Below are positions 16,363 to 24,052 of a stretch of DNA of 26,011 nucleotides, one piece after another. This stretch comes from an uncultured Capnocytophaga sp. Lineage in GTDB: Bacteria; Bacteroidota; Bacteroidia; Flavobacteriales; Flavobacteriaceae. Numbering within the stretch: the stretch's first letter is position 1; each line of letters begins with the position of its first letter. The notes beneath the pieces were generated by a model, which saw only the letters and a list, made by a program, of their open reading frames with translations, was not told where the DNA came from and did no database searches. The position numbers were made by a program, and so were the translations under genes. The stretch spans positions 1 to 26,011 of the forward strand of contig NZ_CALHGG010000077.1 in the NCBI RefSeq assembly GCF_938029845.1, read 5' to 3'.

Positions 16363-17700
16363 ATGAAATTAGTCATATTAGGAGGAGGAGAGAGTGGTAC
16401 AGGTGCCGCTATTCTTGGAAAACAAAAAGGCTGGGAGGTGTTTCTCTCAGATAAGTCACCTCTGAAGGACATTTACAAAGAAGAACTTATGGCGGCGGGG
16501 ATACGCTGGGAAGAAGGTCAACATACAGAAAGTGAGATTCTCTCAGCAGACTGTATTATCAAAAGCCCAGGCATACCACACAAGGTGCCCATTATCCAGC
16601 ACGCCAAAGAGAAAGGGATAGAGATTATCTCCGAGATAGAATTTGCTTCCCGCTATACCAATGCAAAAATCATTGCTATCACAGGGAGCAACGGAAAAAC
16701 AACTACCACAAGCCTGCTGTATCACCTTTTGCAACAAGCGGGTCTCTCGGTAGGGGTAGGAGGGAATATAGGTCATAGCTTTGCCCGTATGGTAGCTGAA
16801 GAGCCAAAGGAATATTATGTGTTGGAAATCAGTAGTTTCCAGTTGGATGATATCACCTCCTTCCGCCCACATATTGCCTTGTTACTGAATATCACTCCTG
16901 ACCACTTGGACAGGTATAACTATGAGTTTCAGAACTATATAGATGCGAAATTTCGTATCACCGCCTTTCAAGAGGCTAGCGATTATCTCCTCTATGATGC
17001 AGACGATCCTGTATTGCAAGAGGAATTGACAAAGAGAAAGGATATAAAAGCACAATTGTTGCCTTTCTCCTTAGAAAAAGAAAACACACAAGGGGCTTAT
17101 TGCCTTGATGAAAAAAATATCCATATAAACTTTAACCAAAACCTATTAGAAATGTCCACAAAAGATTTGACAATCAAAGGTAAGCATAACTTGAAGAACG
17201 CTATGGGCGCCACTATGGTTGCCAAAATGCTTAACATTCGCAACGAGAACATTCGCAACAGTCTGATGACCTTTCAGGGGGTACCACACCGCTTGGAGTT
17301 TGTTCGCGAGGTAGAAGGCGTGAGGTATATCAATGACTCCAAGGCTACCAACGTTAATTCCGTATATTACGCCCTAGACTCCATGGAGGACAACCTTGTA
17401 TGGATCGTAGGGGGTCAGGATAAGGGGAATGACTATAACCCACTGATACCTTATGTAAGCAAGAAAGTAAAGGCGATAGTATGCTTAGGTCTTGATAATC
17501 AGAAAATCATACAAACATTCCAAAGCATTATTCCTACTATCATAGAGACCCACTCTATGGAAGATGCCGTACAAGTAGGGCGCGGTTTGGCGCAAGAGGG
17601 AGATACCGTATTGCTCTCTCCTGCCTGTGCGAGCTTTGACCTTTTCCAGAGCTATGAGGACAGAGGTAATCAGTTCAAGCATTATGTAAATATGCTCTAA
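16363..17700 (+). CDS. murD: MurD, UDP-MurNAc-alanine:D-glutamate ligase
   Basis: A 445-residue cytoplasmic ligase that adds D-Glu to UDP-MurNAc-L-Ala with ATP. The N-terminal Rossmann-like domain starts MKLVILGGGESGTGAAI. SPGIPHKVP lies near 68-76 and the P-loop AITGSNGKTTT near 105-115. EISSFQLDDI and the central NITPDHLDRY follow, then the C-terminal domain with RLEFVREVEGVRYINDSKATN and LLSPACASFDLFQSYEDRGNQFK, characteristic of MurD. The length is normal. It is separated from mraY by the toxin-antitoxin pair, and from ftsW by 11 nt. Confidence 0.97.
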   Translation: MKLVILGGGESGTGAAILGKQKGWEVFLSDKSPLKDIYKEELMAAGIRWEEGQHTESEILSADCIIKSPGIPHKVPIIQHAKEKGIEIISEIEFASRYTNAKIIAITGSNGKTTTTSLLYHLLQQAGLSVGVGGNIGHSFARMVAEEPKEYYVLEISSFQLDDITSFRPHIALLLNITPDHLDRYNYEFQNYIDAKFRITAFQEASDYLLYDADDPVLQEELTKRKDIKAQLLPFSLEKENTQGAYCLDEKNIHINFNQNLLEMSTKDLTIKGKHNLKNAMGATMVAKMLNIRNENIRNSLMTFQGVPHRLEFVREVEGVRYINDSKATNVNSVYYALDSMEDNLVWIVGGQDKGNDYNPLIPYVSKKVKAIVCLGLDNQKIIQTFQSIIPTIIETHSMEDAVQVGRGLAQEGDTVLLSPACASFDLFQSYEDRGNQFKHYVNML

Positions 17701-17711
17701 ACCGAGTAGCT

Positions 17712-18872
17712 ATGGAACGATTTAGGCAATATCTCAGGGGGGACATTTCCCTTTGGGGTGTGATACTATTCTTTGCCTTGCTCTCCTTTTTGCCTGTATA
17801 TAGCTCGAGTAGTAATCTAGTTTATTTAGAGCGAACAGGGATAAGCACTTGGGGTTACTTGCTACGTCACTTGGTACTGATGTCGGTAGGGGTACTGATT
17901 ATCTACGTGATACATATTTTTCCATATCGTTATTTCAGACCCTTGGCACGGTTGGGGCTTTTGGTGGCATGGGTGCTACTGTTTTTTGCCTTGCTCAAAG
18001 GAAGTACCATAGAAGGAGCCAATGCGAGCCGCTGGATATACCTTTTTGGGGTAATATCTTTTCAGCCATCGGCTTTTGCTATGATTATCTTGTTGATGTA
18101 TGTAGCCTCCTACTTGGCCGAAGTGTATGGTACTAAGGTGAGTTTTGTCGATAGCATACTCCCCTTATGGCTTCCCGTAGGGATTACGGTGGGGCTGGTA
18201 ACGCTGCCGAACTTCTCCACAGGAGCCATCATGTACACTATGGTGCTTATGTTGCTGTTCATAGGGCGTTATCCTATCAGGCATATCCTATTGAGCTTTT
18301 TATTTGCGATTATGCTCTCTGGGCTTTTCTTTCTTTTTATCAAGGCCTTTCCTGATGCCTTTCCGCACCGTGCCGATACATGGAAAAGCCGTATAGAGGC
18401 CTTTTTTAGCAAAGACAAGGAGGAGAATTACCAATCGGAGCGGGCGAAAATGGCTATTGTCTCAGGAGGTTTTTGGGGTAAAGGAGCTGGTAAGAGTGTG
18501 ATGAAGAACCTACTTCCACAGGGTTCGTCGGATTTTATTTTTGCCATAGTAGTGGAAGAATATGGCTTATGGGGTGGAGTCAGCCTGATTCTGCTCTTTA
18601 TCATCATGCTAGTGCGGTTTGTGGTCATCTCACTGAAGGCAACCTCCATTTTTGGGAAGCTGTTAGTGCTGGGTGTAGGGATACCGATTGTCTTTCAAGG
18701 ATTTATCAACATGGGGGTTTCCGTGGGGTTACTGCCTGTAACAGGACAAAACTTGCCGTTCTTCACCACTGGGGGTACTTCTATCTGGATGACTTGTATA
18801 GCGTTGGGGATTGTGCTGTCGGTCAGCTCCAAAGGAGTGAAAAGTGAAGAGTTAAAAGCGATTGACCACTGA
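17712..18872 (+). CDS. ftsW: FtsW, SEDS septal peptidoglycan polymerase
   Basis: A 386-residue polytopic membrane protein of the SEDS family that polymerises lipid II at the septum with FtsI. It has about ten hydrophobic segments. The motifs are PVYSSSSN in the first loop, TIEGANASRWI, FQPSAFAMIILLMYVASYLA, the large-loop SERAKMAIVSGGFWGKGAG, SDFIFAIVVEEYGLWGG, and LLPVTGQNLPFFTTGGTS. These fit FtsW rather than RodA. The end (KSEELKAIDH) is read from AGTGAAA-type heptads. The stop overlaps lpxH by one base (TGATG). Confidence 0.95.
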   Translation: MERFRQYLRGDISLWGVILFFALLSFLPVYSSSSNLVYLERTGISTWGYLLRHLVLMSVGVLIIYVIHIFPYRYFRPLARLGLLVAWVLLFFALLKGSTIEGANASRWIYLFGVISFQPSAFAMIILLMYVASYLAEVYGTKVSFVDSILPLWLPVGITVGLVTLPNFSTGAIMYTMVLMLLFIGRYPIRHILLSFLFAIMLSGLFFLFIKAFPDAFPHRADTWKSRIEAFFSKDKEENYQSERAKMAIVSGGFWGKGAGKSVMKNLLPQGSSDFIFAIVVEEYGLWGGVSLILLFIIMLVRFVVISLKATSIFGKLLVLGVGIPIVFQGFINMGVSVGLLPVTGQNLPFFTTGGTSIWMTCIALGIVLSVSSKGVKSEELKAIDH

Positions 18873-19636
18873 TGAAAGAAATAATATTAGAAGAAGGAAA
18901 GAAGCTATATTTTGCTTCAGATAATCATTTGGGGGCGCCGACTTATAAAGAAAGTCGGGAGCGTGAGGTGCGCTTTGTACATTGGCTAGATACGATCAAG
19001 GCTGATGCGGGGGCGCTCTTTCTTTTGGGTGACCTTTTTGATTTTTGGTTTGAGTACAAGACGGTGGTGCCTCGTGGTTTTGTACGTGTATTGGGCAAGC
19101 TTGCCGAGCTAAAAGATAGTGGCTTGCCTATCTTCTTTTTTGTGGGAAACCATGACCTATGGATGAGTGATTACTTCGAGCAGGAGTTGGGTATCCCTGT
19201 ATATCATCGTCCGCAAGAATTTCTTTGCCATGGCAAGCGTTTTCTTATAGGTCACGGTGATGGGTTAGGCCCAGGGGATAAGGGGTATAAGCGTATGAAA
19301 AAGGTCTTTACCAATCCTTTCTGTAAGTGGCTTTTCCGTTGGCTACACCCTGATATTGGGGTACGCTTGGCGCAATACCTCTCGGTGAAAAATAAACTCA
19401 TTTCAGGGGATGAAGATGTACATTTCTTAGGTGAAGACAAGGAATGGTTGGTGAAGTACTGCCGCCGCAAATTGGAGGGGCAACATTATGACTATTTTCT
19501 TTTTGGTCATCGTCACCTACCTATGACCATAGACCTAGGGGGAGGAGCTACCTATATCAATACAGGAGACTGGATACACTATTATACTTACGCTGTCTTT
19601 GATGGGGAGGTTTGCCAATTAGTTGTTAGTGATTAG
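18872..19636 (+). CDS. lpxH: LpxH-family UDP-2,3-diacylglucosamine diphosphatase
   Basis: A 254-residue metallophosphatase of lipid A synthesis that hydrolyses UDP-2,3-diacylglucosamine to lipid X and UMP. The metal motifs are in order: Asp17-Asn-His19, GDLFD (about 53-57), GNHD (92-95), GHGD (127-130) and GHRH (212-215). The insertion between the last two (NPFCKWLFRWLHPDIGVRLAQYLS) is like the Bacteroidota LpxH cap. It overlaps ftsW by one base and takes the place where murG normally lies. The end (QLVVSD) is encoded by GTTGTTA and GTGATTA heptads, so the C-terminus may have been altered by the repeat. Confidence 0.92.
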   Translation: MKEIILEEGKKLYFASDNHLGAPTYKESREREVRFVHWLDTIKADAGALFLLGDLFDFWFEYKTVVPRGFVRVLGKLAELKDSGLPIFFFVGNHDLWMSDYFEQELGIPVYHRPQEFLCHGKRFLIGHGDGLGPGDKGYKRMKKVFTNPFCKWLFRWLHPDIGVRLAQYLSVKNKLISGDEDVHFLGEDKEWLVKYCRRKLEGQHYDYFLFGHRHLPMTIDLGGGATYINTGDWIHYYTYAVFDGEVCQLVVSD

Positions 19637-19644
19637 TAATAAGA

Positions 19645-19680
19645 CTTCCATTGGTTGGTACTATAATGGGAGCGTTTTTT
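19645..19680 (+). terminator. stem-loop terminator after lpxH
   Basis: CTTCCATT (19645-19652) pairs with AATGGGAG (19665-19672) with one G-U pair; a CG and six T residues follow (19675-19680). It ends the dcw operon and sits against the 3' end of the convergent YhcG gene. Confidence 0.75.
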
Positions 19681-20689
19681 ATTGGTTATCTATTGTTTTA
19701 TTCATCTCATTTAGAATTATTCTTTGAAGTTCTTCTTGAGGGAGTAATTGGTAGACAGCAACACCTATAGGTTTGTGTATATCCTGCAATGCTACTTCCA
19801 CTTCTAGATGGTCTTTTTCAGCACAGAGAATAATTCCTATAGAAGGGTTTTCATCGGTACTTTTCTCCAAACGGTCTAATAAGGTAAGGTAGAAGTTCAT
19901 TTTTCCTACATATTCAGGTTTGAAGCCTCCTACTTTTAGTTCAATAGCTACTAATGAACGTAATTTGCGATGAAAAAAAAGCATATCTACAAAATATTCT
20001 TTGTTATTAAACTCTAAGCAATATTGATTTCCGATAAAAGAGAAGCCTTTGCCGAGTTCCAAAATGAATTGTTTTATACGTTCTACTAATCGTCTTTCTA
20101 AATTCATTTCGATCATAGGGTCTACCACTCCTAAAAAGCCGAGGTTGTAACTATTTCTGAATACCTCATTAGCGAATTTAGAATGTGGTTTAGGTAATAT
20201 TTCCTCAAAGTTATTGCTTTTTAGTTGTTGTTGGAAAGCAAAGGTATCCATTTTTATGGCATTTAAAAGCATTTCCTGACTCCAGCCTTTTTCAATAACT
20301 TCATTACTATAAAAAATAACTTTTTCATCGGAGACTTGTTTGTCTAATAGAAGGACATTATGTCTCCATGGTAAAACTGCAACGCTACGTTGCAGTTTTG
20401 TATCTGCTTGATAATAACGTTCGTAGAAGCGTTTCATATACCAAAGATTACGAGGTGAGAGTCCCATATCAGGAAATTCTCTCTTTAGGTCAACAGAGAG
20501 TTGTTTTACAACTCCGCTACCATACCCTTCTTCTAAATGCCGATCAAAAAGGAGCTTCCCTATATTCCAATACACAGAACTGATAGTAGAACTTATTTGT
20601 TTGGCGAGATAATTACGTCCGCCTCGGATATGATTAATGGCTTGTAAAAGCATCTCTTCATAATCAAAATTAGGAGTTAATGTACTCAT
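19679..20689 (-). CDS. YhcG/DUF1016 family PD-(D/E)XK nuclease domain protein
   Basis: A 336-residue protein. The DUF1016 N-terminal domain covers about residues 10-160, with ISSTISSVYWNIGKLL, YGSGVVKQLSVDLKREFPD and GLSPRNLWYMKRFYERY. A C-terminal PD-(D/E)XK nuclease-like domain spans about 175-320. Its likely catalytic line is Asp235 in YFVDMLFFHR and Glu250-Leu-Lys252 in LVAIELKVGGFKPEYVGKMNFYL. Family members are found near restriction-modification and mobile loci; a DNA-processing or defence role is possible but unproven. The promoter side and start codon lie within a 124-bp repeat (20683-20806) shared with the gene at 23002-23919. Confidence 0.9.
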   Translation of the reverse strand: MSTLTPNFDYEEMLLQAINHIRGGRNYLAKQISSTISSVYWNIGKLLFDRHLEEGYGSGVVKQLSVDLKREFPDMGLSPRNLWYMKRFYERYYQADTKLQRSVAVLPWRHNVLLLDKQVSDEKVIFYSNEVIEKGWSQEMLLNAIKMDTFAFQQQLKSNNFEEILPKPHSKFANEVFRNSYNLGFLGVVDPMIEMNLERRLVERIKQFILELGKGFSFIGNQYCLEFNNKEYFVDMLFFHRKLRSLVAIELKVGGFKPEYVGKMNFYLTLLDRLEKSTDENPSIGIILCAEKDHLEVEVALQDIHKPIGVAVYQLLPQEELQRIILNEMNKTIDNQ

Positions 20690-20806
20690 TGTGTTGATTT
20701 TTTACTTTACAAAAAAGATAGATACATTTATTTTTTAATCCCCTCGAATTCGAGGGGATAGGAAAGTACAAAGTTAAAGAAAATTCATTAATTATCCTTA
20801 TCTCTG
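20683..20806. repeat. 124-bp direct repeat, copy 1 (promoter-like, with 22-bp palindrome)
   Basis: Matches 23913-24036 over 124 bp with two transitions (20719 T for C, 20804 C for T). It holds a perfect 22-bp palindrome at 20738-20759, core CCCCTCGAATTCGAGGGG. It includes the first bases of the minus-strand gene (ATGAGTA). On the minus strand TATCTTTT is near the -7 consensus; copy 2 has TGTCTTTT there. On the plus strand the -7 box is TATCTCTG at 20799-20806; copy 2 has the perfect TATCTTTG. Confidence 0.93.
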
Positions 20807-20829
20807 TCGTAATAAAAGAACAATTAGTT

Positions 20830-20938
20830 ATGAGCTTGGAAACTATCATCTAAGGACAGACCTTAGTAGTACGAGATACTACATGACAATGAAGAGGATG
20901 ATTGGTCTGGGGGTAAATCAATTATTAGAGATCTAAAA
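20830..20938 (+). pseudogene. vestige of a SUKH (SMI1/KNR4-like) gene
   Basis: A start MSLETII followed by TAA (20830-20853) resembles the start of the intact SUKH gene at 24512, MNLETII. About 35 bp later an open frame reads DNEEDDWSG (near 20885-20911), which resembles DNTDDDWSG at the C-terminus of the same gene. The middle, about 130 codons, is missing. It lies downstream of repeat copy 1, as the intact pair lies downstream of copy 2. It overlaps the 3' end of the DUF488 gene on the other strand. Confidence 0.6.
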
Positions 20939-21461
20939 GTGTTCCTTCATCATAATATACTACTTTATCACCTATAATACGAGCGGGGGTGGTGTAGCTG
21001 TGGGGTTCCTCCTTATCTATAGCCATGATATGCTCCACTTCCCAGCCTTTGGCTTTTAGATAATCTGAGATCATGGATCTATGACAACGCCACCAGAGGG
21101 CTTCGGCACACATATAAGCGGTGGTTTCTTCCTCCGCAATAGCGATGAGTTGGGCTATTCCTTTCTCGAAATCATCTGTTTCCATATAATCGGCATAAGC
21201 ACGGAAAGATTCATTATGCCAACGCGTATTCTTGGAGTCCTTATGTACCTTACGCCTGCCCCCTAATAAGGGAAGATGGGTATAAGCGATGCCAACTTCA
21301 GGTAGGACAACCTCTAAATTCTCTTTGTTGAATTGTGGATATTTGTTAGACCCTGGTAGTCCCCTGACGTCTACTAAATGCTGTATCTCAAAGGATTGCA
21401 ACATTTCTGTAAACTCTTCCAAAGTATGAGTAGAATGTCCTATGGTGTATATTTTCTTCAT
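20925..21461 (-). CDS. DUF488 family protein
   Basis: A 178-residue cytoplasmic protein. It starts MKKIYTIGHSTHTLEEF, the usual DUF488 opening. It has LVDVRGLPGSNKYPQFNKE and the signature CAEALWWRCHRSMISDYL, with a Cys-Ala-Glu and a Cys-His pair. The length fits the family. The biochemical role is not established; members are widespread small proteins often found next to unrelated genes. A perfect -7 element ends only 5 nt before the ATG, so the message should be almost leaderless. The 3' end lies over a decayed SUKH remnant. Confidence 0.92.
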   Translation of the reverse strand: MKKIYTIGHSTHTLEEFTEMLQSFEIQHLVDVRGLPGSNKYPQFNKENLEVVLPEVGIAYTHLPLLGGRRKVHKDSKNTRWHNESFRAYADYMETDDFEKGIAQLIAIAEEETTAYMCAEALWWRCHRSMISDYLKAKGWEVEHIMAIDKEEPHSYTTPARIIGDKVVYYDEGTLLDL

Positions 21462-21466
21462 AAGTA

Positions 21467-21474
21467 CAAAGATA
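21467..21474 (-). promoter_or_regulatory. -7 element of DUF488 gene
   Basis: On the minus strand TATCTTTG (perfect TAnnTTTG) lies 5 nt before the ATG at 21461. No clear TTG is at the -33 distance. Transcription would start at or next to the start codon. Confidence 0.6.
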
Positions 21475-21577
21475 AGCTATATAACACTCGTAAGTGGTTC
21501 TTAGGTGACTATTTTGATTTGTAAATATATAATAATCAATTTATTGTAAAAAACCTCCCCGTAATCCCACCTGCTGG

Positions 21578-21683
21578 TGCGAGCATTCTGCTCGTGGAGG
21601 CGAGTCGGGTCGCCCCTGACAATTCCTGACAATTATTATTAGCAGAAAAACGCCCGTGTGGCTTCACACCTCGCGCTAGCGGA
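21578..21683. repeat. G/C-rich patch with several hairpins
   Basis: In an A/T-rich spacer (21462-21696) four short palindromes occur: CGAGCA/TGCTCG (21580-21594), GGCGA/TCGCC (21599-21614), GTGTG/CACAC (21656-21669), and CGCTAGCG (21674-21681). TCCTGACAATT-like repeats lie between. I see no reading frame here. It may be a small mobile or intergenic repeat element, or an RNA. Confidence 0.45.
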
Positions 21684-21696
21684 GGACATTTGTTAA

Positions 21697-22950
21697 TTAG
21701 TCACATCTTGGTTCAACAGCTATAAAGCCTTTATGTATTTTCACCTTTCTAAGGCGTTTGAGTTTCTTTTCTTTTACAAAATCGTATAGATAGTTATAAC
21801 CATTAAAAGATACTATAGCAATATTTCCATTTACGTATTCTATACTATTATATTTAGGTTCAGCTATTATTTCTCCTTTCAGATTGATAAGACCTGCACC
21901 TCTATCAGTATAGTATTCAGCCCCCCCATTTTTAAAGAAGCCTACCTCCTTATTAGTAAACTCAATCGGAATCACTATCTCATTTTTTGGATTGATATAC
22001 CCCCATTTACCATCTTTGCGTACCGAAGCCAAACCTTCGCTAAAATTATTAACTTCTTCATATTCAAAGGGGACTATTACCTTGCCATAGCCATCTATAT
22101 AGCCCCATTTACCCCCTTTTTTAACCCCAAAAATAGCATTACCACTCCAATTGTTTATAAAACCATCATAGGTGTCTAATAAATTACCATTCAAATCATA
22201 GACCATATACTTACATTCCTTACGCACACCTACTATGTAAGTGTTGTCAGAAGGTTCAATCACATAATTTTGAATCACATAATTATCAAAATCTTGAATA
22301 ACAGGTTCTCCTTTAAGGTTGATATACATATAATTTCTACCTTTTTTTACTCTAGCTACACCTTGTCGAAAAGCAAATGCATATTGATAAGTAGGAGGTA
22401 TCACCCATTCATTTTTAGTATTGATATATCCTGCGTTGTTGTCGTTCAATTCTGCTACAATAGGAATATTGTCATCTATCTTATCCGTGTAAATCCAGTG
22501 ATAGCTTATAGGGATAATTTCTTTTCCTTCAGAGTTAAAAAGACCTGCTTTTTCATTAAGTTTTACGGTATAGCCATTTTTATTAGAGTTTATGTTGCTG
22601 TATTTTAAGGGCAAGATTACGGCACCTTTTTCAGAAACCACCCCATACTTTCCATTCTTCTTGACAATAAATTGACCTTCACAGCCAAGTTCTATAGAGT
22701 TATAACCCCCTTTAAGAACGAGTTGTAAATTTTCGTTATATACCGAACAGCCTTTTGTTTTACTACAAGCAATGAAGTATGGTTGTTTTTCTTCTATAGA
22801 ATTAAAAGTAGGGGCTAACACTGTTTTCCCCTGCAAATCTACTAATCCTAACTTACCTTTTTCTTCAAAGATAAAGTATTTAGGTTGTGCCAACCCCGTA
22901 AAGCTACACAACAGCAAGGTTAGTTTTAATAAAAAAAGAATTTTTTTCAT
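21697..22950 (-). CDS. exported WG-repeat protein
   Basis: A 417-residue protein. The signal peptide at residues 1-21 (MKKILFLLKLTLLLCSFTGLA) ends before QPKYFIF. The rest is made of about eight WG-type repeats. The clearest are KGGKWGYIDGYGKVIVPFEYEEV and DGKWGYINPKNEIVIPIEF; weaker ones are KGKLGLVDLQGKTVLAPTF and NGKYGVVSEKGAVILPLKY. WG repeats form beta structures on exported proteins of unknown function, common in Bacteroidota. It lies 51 nt downstream of the propeller-like gene with a hairpin between, so it may be co-transcribed with it. Confidence 0.88.
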   Translation of the reverse strand: MKKILFLLKLTLLLCSFTGLAQPKYFIFEEKGKLGLVDLQGKTVLAPTFNSIEEKQPYFIACSKTKGCSVYNENLQLVLKGGYNSIELGCEGQFIVKKNGKYGVVSEKGAVILPLKYSNINSNKNGYTVKLNEKAGLFNSEGKEIIPISYHWIYTDKIDDNIPIVAELNDNNAGYINTKNEWVIPPTYQYAFAFRQGVARVKKGRNYMYINLKGEPVIQDFDNYVIQNYVIEPSDNTYIVGVRKECKYMVYDLNGNLLDTYDGFINNWSGNAIFGVKKGGKWGYIDGYGKVIVPFEYEEVNNFSEGLASVRKDGKWGYINPKNEIVIPIEFTNKEVGFFKNGGAEYYTDRGAGLINLKGEIIAEPKYNSIEYVNGNIAIVSFNGYNYLYDFVKEKKLKRLRKVKIHKGFIAVEPRCD

Positions 22951-22985
22951 TGTGTTTTTTAATTTACTGATTTATTAATTTGTTT

Positions 22986-23010
22986 GGCACGAGCTACAAG
23001 CTCACGCCAG
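22986..23010. repeat. GAGCT-nnn-AGCTC hairpin, second copy
   Basis: GGCACGAGCTACAAGCTC plus ACGCCAG closely matches the hairpin at 9021-9044. It lies between the WG-repeat gene and the 3' end of the gene at 23002, overlapping the latter by 9 bases. It seems to belong to a dispersed family of short hairpins. Confidence 0.6.
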
Positions 23011-23919
23011 TGGGGGTAAAAAAGGCTTCTCTTCTAATGTTTCTAAATTGAGTGTGCTAAGGTTGTAATTTCTATCTATCAACAGCAATGAATTGTTGAG
23101 AAACTCACTAAACCCTACTCTTCTTCCTAATTTGTACTTTTTATATGAAAAATCATTGCGATTGATGATGAATAACCACTCGCCATCTATCAAATAAACC
23201 CCTATGTAATCAGGATGATCAGAAAGACATATTGAAAAAAGTGTTTTGCCATTAAGCTTTTCCTTTTCTTTAAAATTGATACGCCAAACTTCCTCGTCCT
23301 CATTGTTCATATACACTAAGATATTACTGCCTAAATAGTAGTAACCTTTGTTGTCGCAAGCTACTTTACAATCAAATATACGTATTTTTTTATCAGTAGG
23401 TACAGCTGAAAACGTAAGTGTATCAAAGTTGAATTTGTACAGATTAGGCTGTTTGAAAGCACTAAAATAGACCGAATTGGTCTCAGGATGATAAGCAGTG
23501 TTACCCCATTGTGTTTTTTCGTTGAGAGTAGCTATTACTTTACCCGTTTGGGCATCTACACAAAAAGGGTTTCCATAAATATTCTTATAAATATCGCTTT
23601 TAGTTACTGAAAATACTTTGCTACCTTCTCTATCAAGACAAGGATAGATAAAAGTATGATTAGAAATGGTATTTATTACAGTTCTCTTGTCAACATCAAC
23701 TATAAGTAATGGTTCATTAGTTCTAATATCACGAGAAACAGCTATCGTTTTCCCATTATCAGCTACTGCCCTAACCAAATAATCCTTGTATAAAGAGTCT
23801 TTTAGCACACAAAATGCTTTTTCTTTATCAAAATCCTGACACCAAATACCCTCTTTTCCAAAGTAGTATCCACGCCAAAAATACATTCGTCTGTTAGTAA
23901 AATCTGTAATTATACTCAT
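23002..23919 (-). CDS. hypothetical propeller-like protein
   Basis: A 305-residue protein without signal peptide. I do not recognise the family. It shows a repeating pattern of short strands and turns typical of beta-propellers: NGKTIAVSRDIRTNEPLLIVDVDKR, DAQTGKVIATLNEKTQWGNTAYHPETNSVYFSAF, NKGYYYLGSNILVYMNNEDEEVWRINF, and DGEWLFIINRNDFSYKKYKLG. The start codon lies in the 124-bp repeat (copy 2), so its first bases match those of the YhcG gene. It is divergent from a DUF2262/SUKH pair, which suggests an accessory or immunity role, but this is inference. Confidence 0.8.
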   Translation of the reverse strand: MSIITDFTNRRMYFWRGYYFGKEGIWCQDFDKEKAFCVLKDSLYKDYLVRAVADNGKTIAVSRDIRTNEPLLIVDVDKRTVINTISNHTFIYPCLDREGSKVFSVTKSDIYKNIYGNPFCVDAQTGKVIATLNEKTQWGNTAYHPETNSVYFSAFKQPNLYKFNFDTLTFSAVPTDKKIRIFDCKVACDNKGYYYLGSNILVYMNNEDEEVWRINFKEKEKLNGKTLFSICLSDHPDYIGVYLIDGEWLFIINRNDFSYKKYKLGRRVGFSEFLNNSLLLIDRNYNLSTLNLETLEEKPFLPPLA

Positions 23920-24036
23920 TGTGTTGATTTTTTACTTTACAAAAAAGACAGATACATTTATTTTTTAATCCCCTCGAATTCGAGGGGATAGGAAAGTACA
24001 AAGTTAAAGAAAATTCATTAATTATCCTTATCTTTG
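23913..24036. repeat. 124-bp direct repeat, copy 2 (promoter-like, with 22-bp palindrome)
   Basis: Second copy of 20683-20806, 3230 bp further on and in the same orientation, with two transitions. It lies between two divergent genes (23919 minus, 24053 plus). The palindrome is at 23968-23989. Recombination between the copies would delete the DUF488, WG and propeller genes. Confidence 0.93.
24029..24036 (+). promoter_or_regulatory. -7 element of DUF2262-SUKH pair
   Basis: TATCTTTG is a perfect match to TAnnTTTG, 16 nt before the ATG at 24053. It is in the last bases of the 124-bp repeat. The equivalent position in copy 1 is TATCTCTG, and the gene downstream of that copy is decayed. The -33 region has GTTAAAG, one base off a TTG. 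Confidence 0.6.
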
Positions 24037-24052
24037 CAGCAAAAAATAACTT

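Noticed and set aside
20738..20759. Palindrome as an insertion-sequence end
   Set aside because: No transposase, no target duplication, and it sits in the middle of the repeat rather than at its edges.
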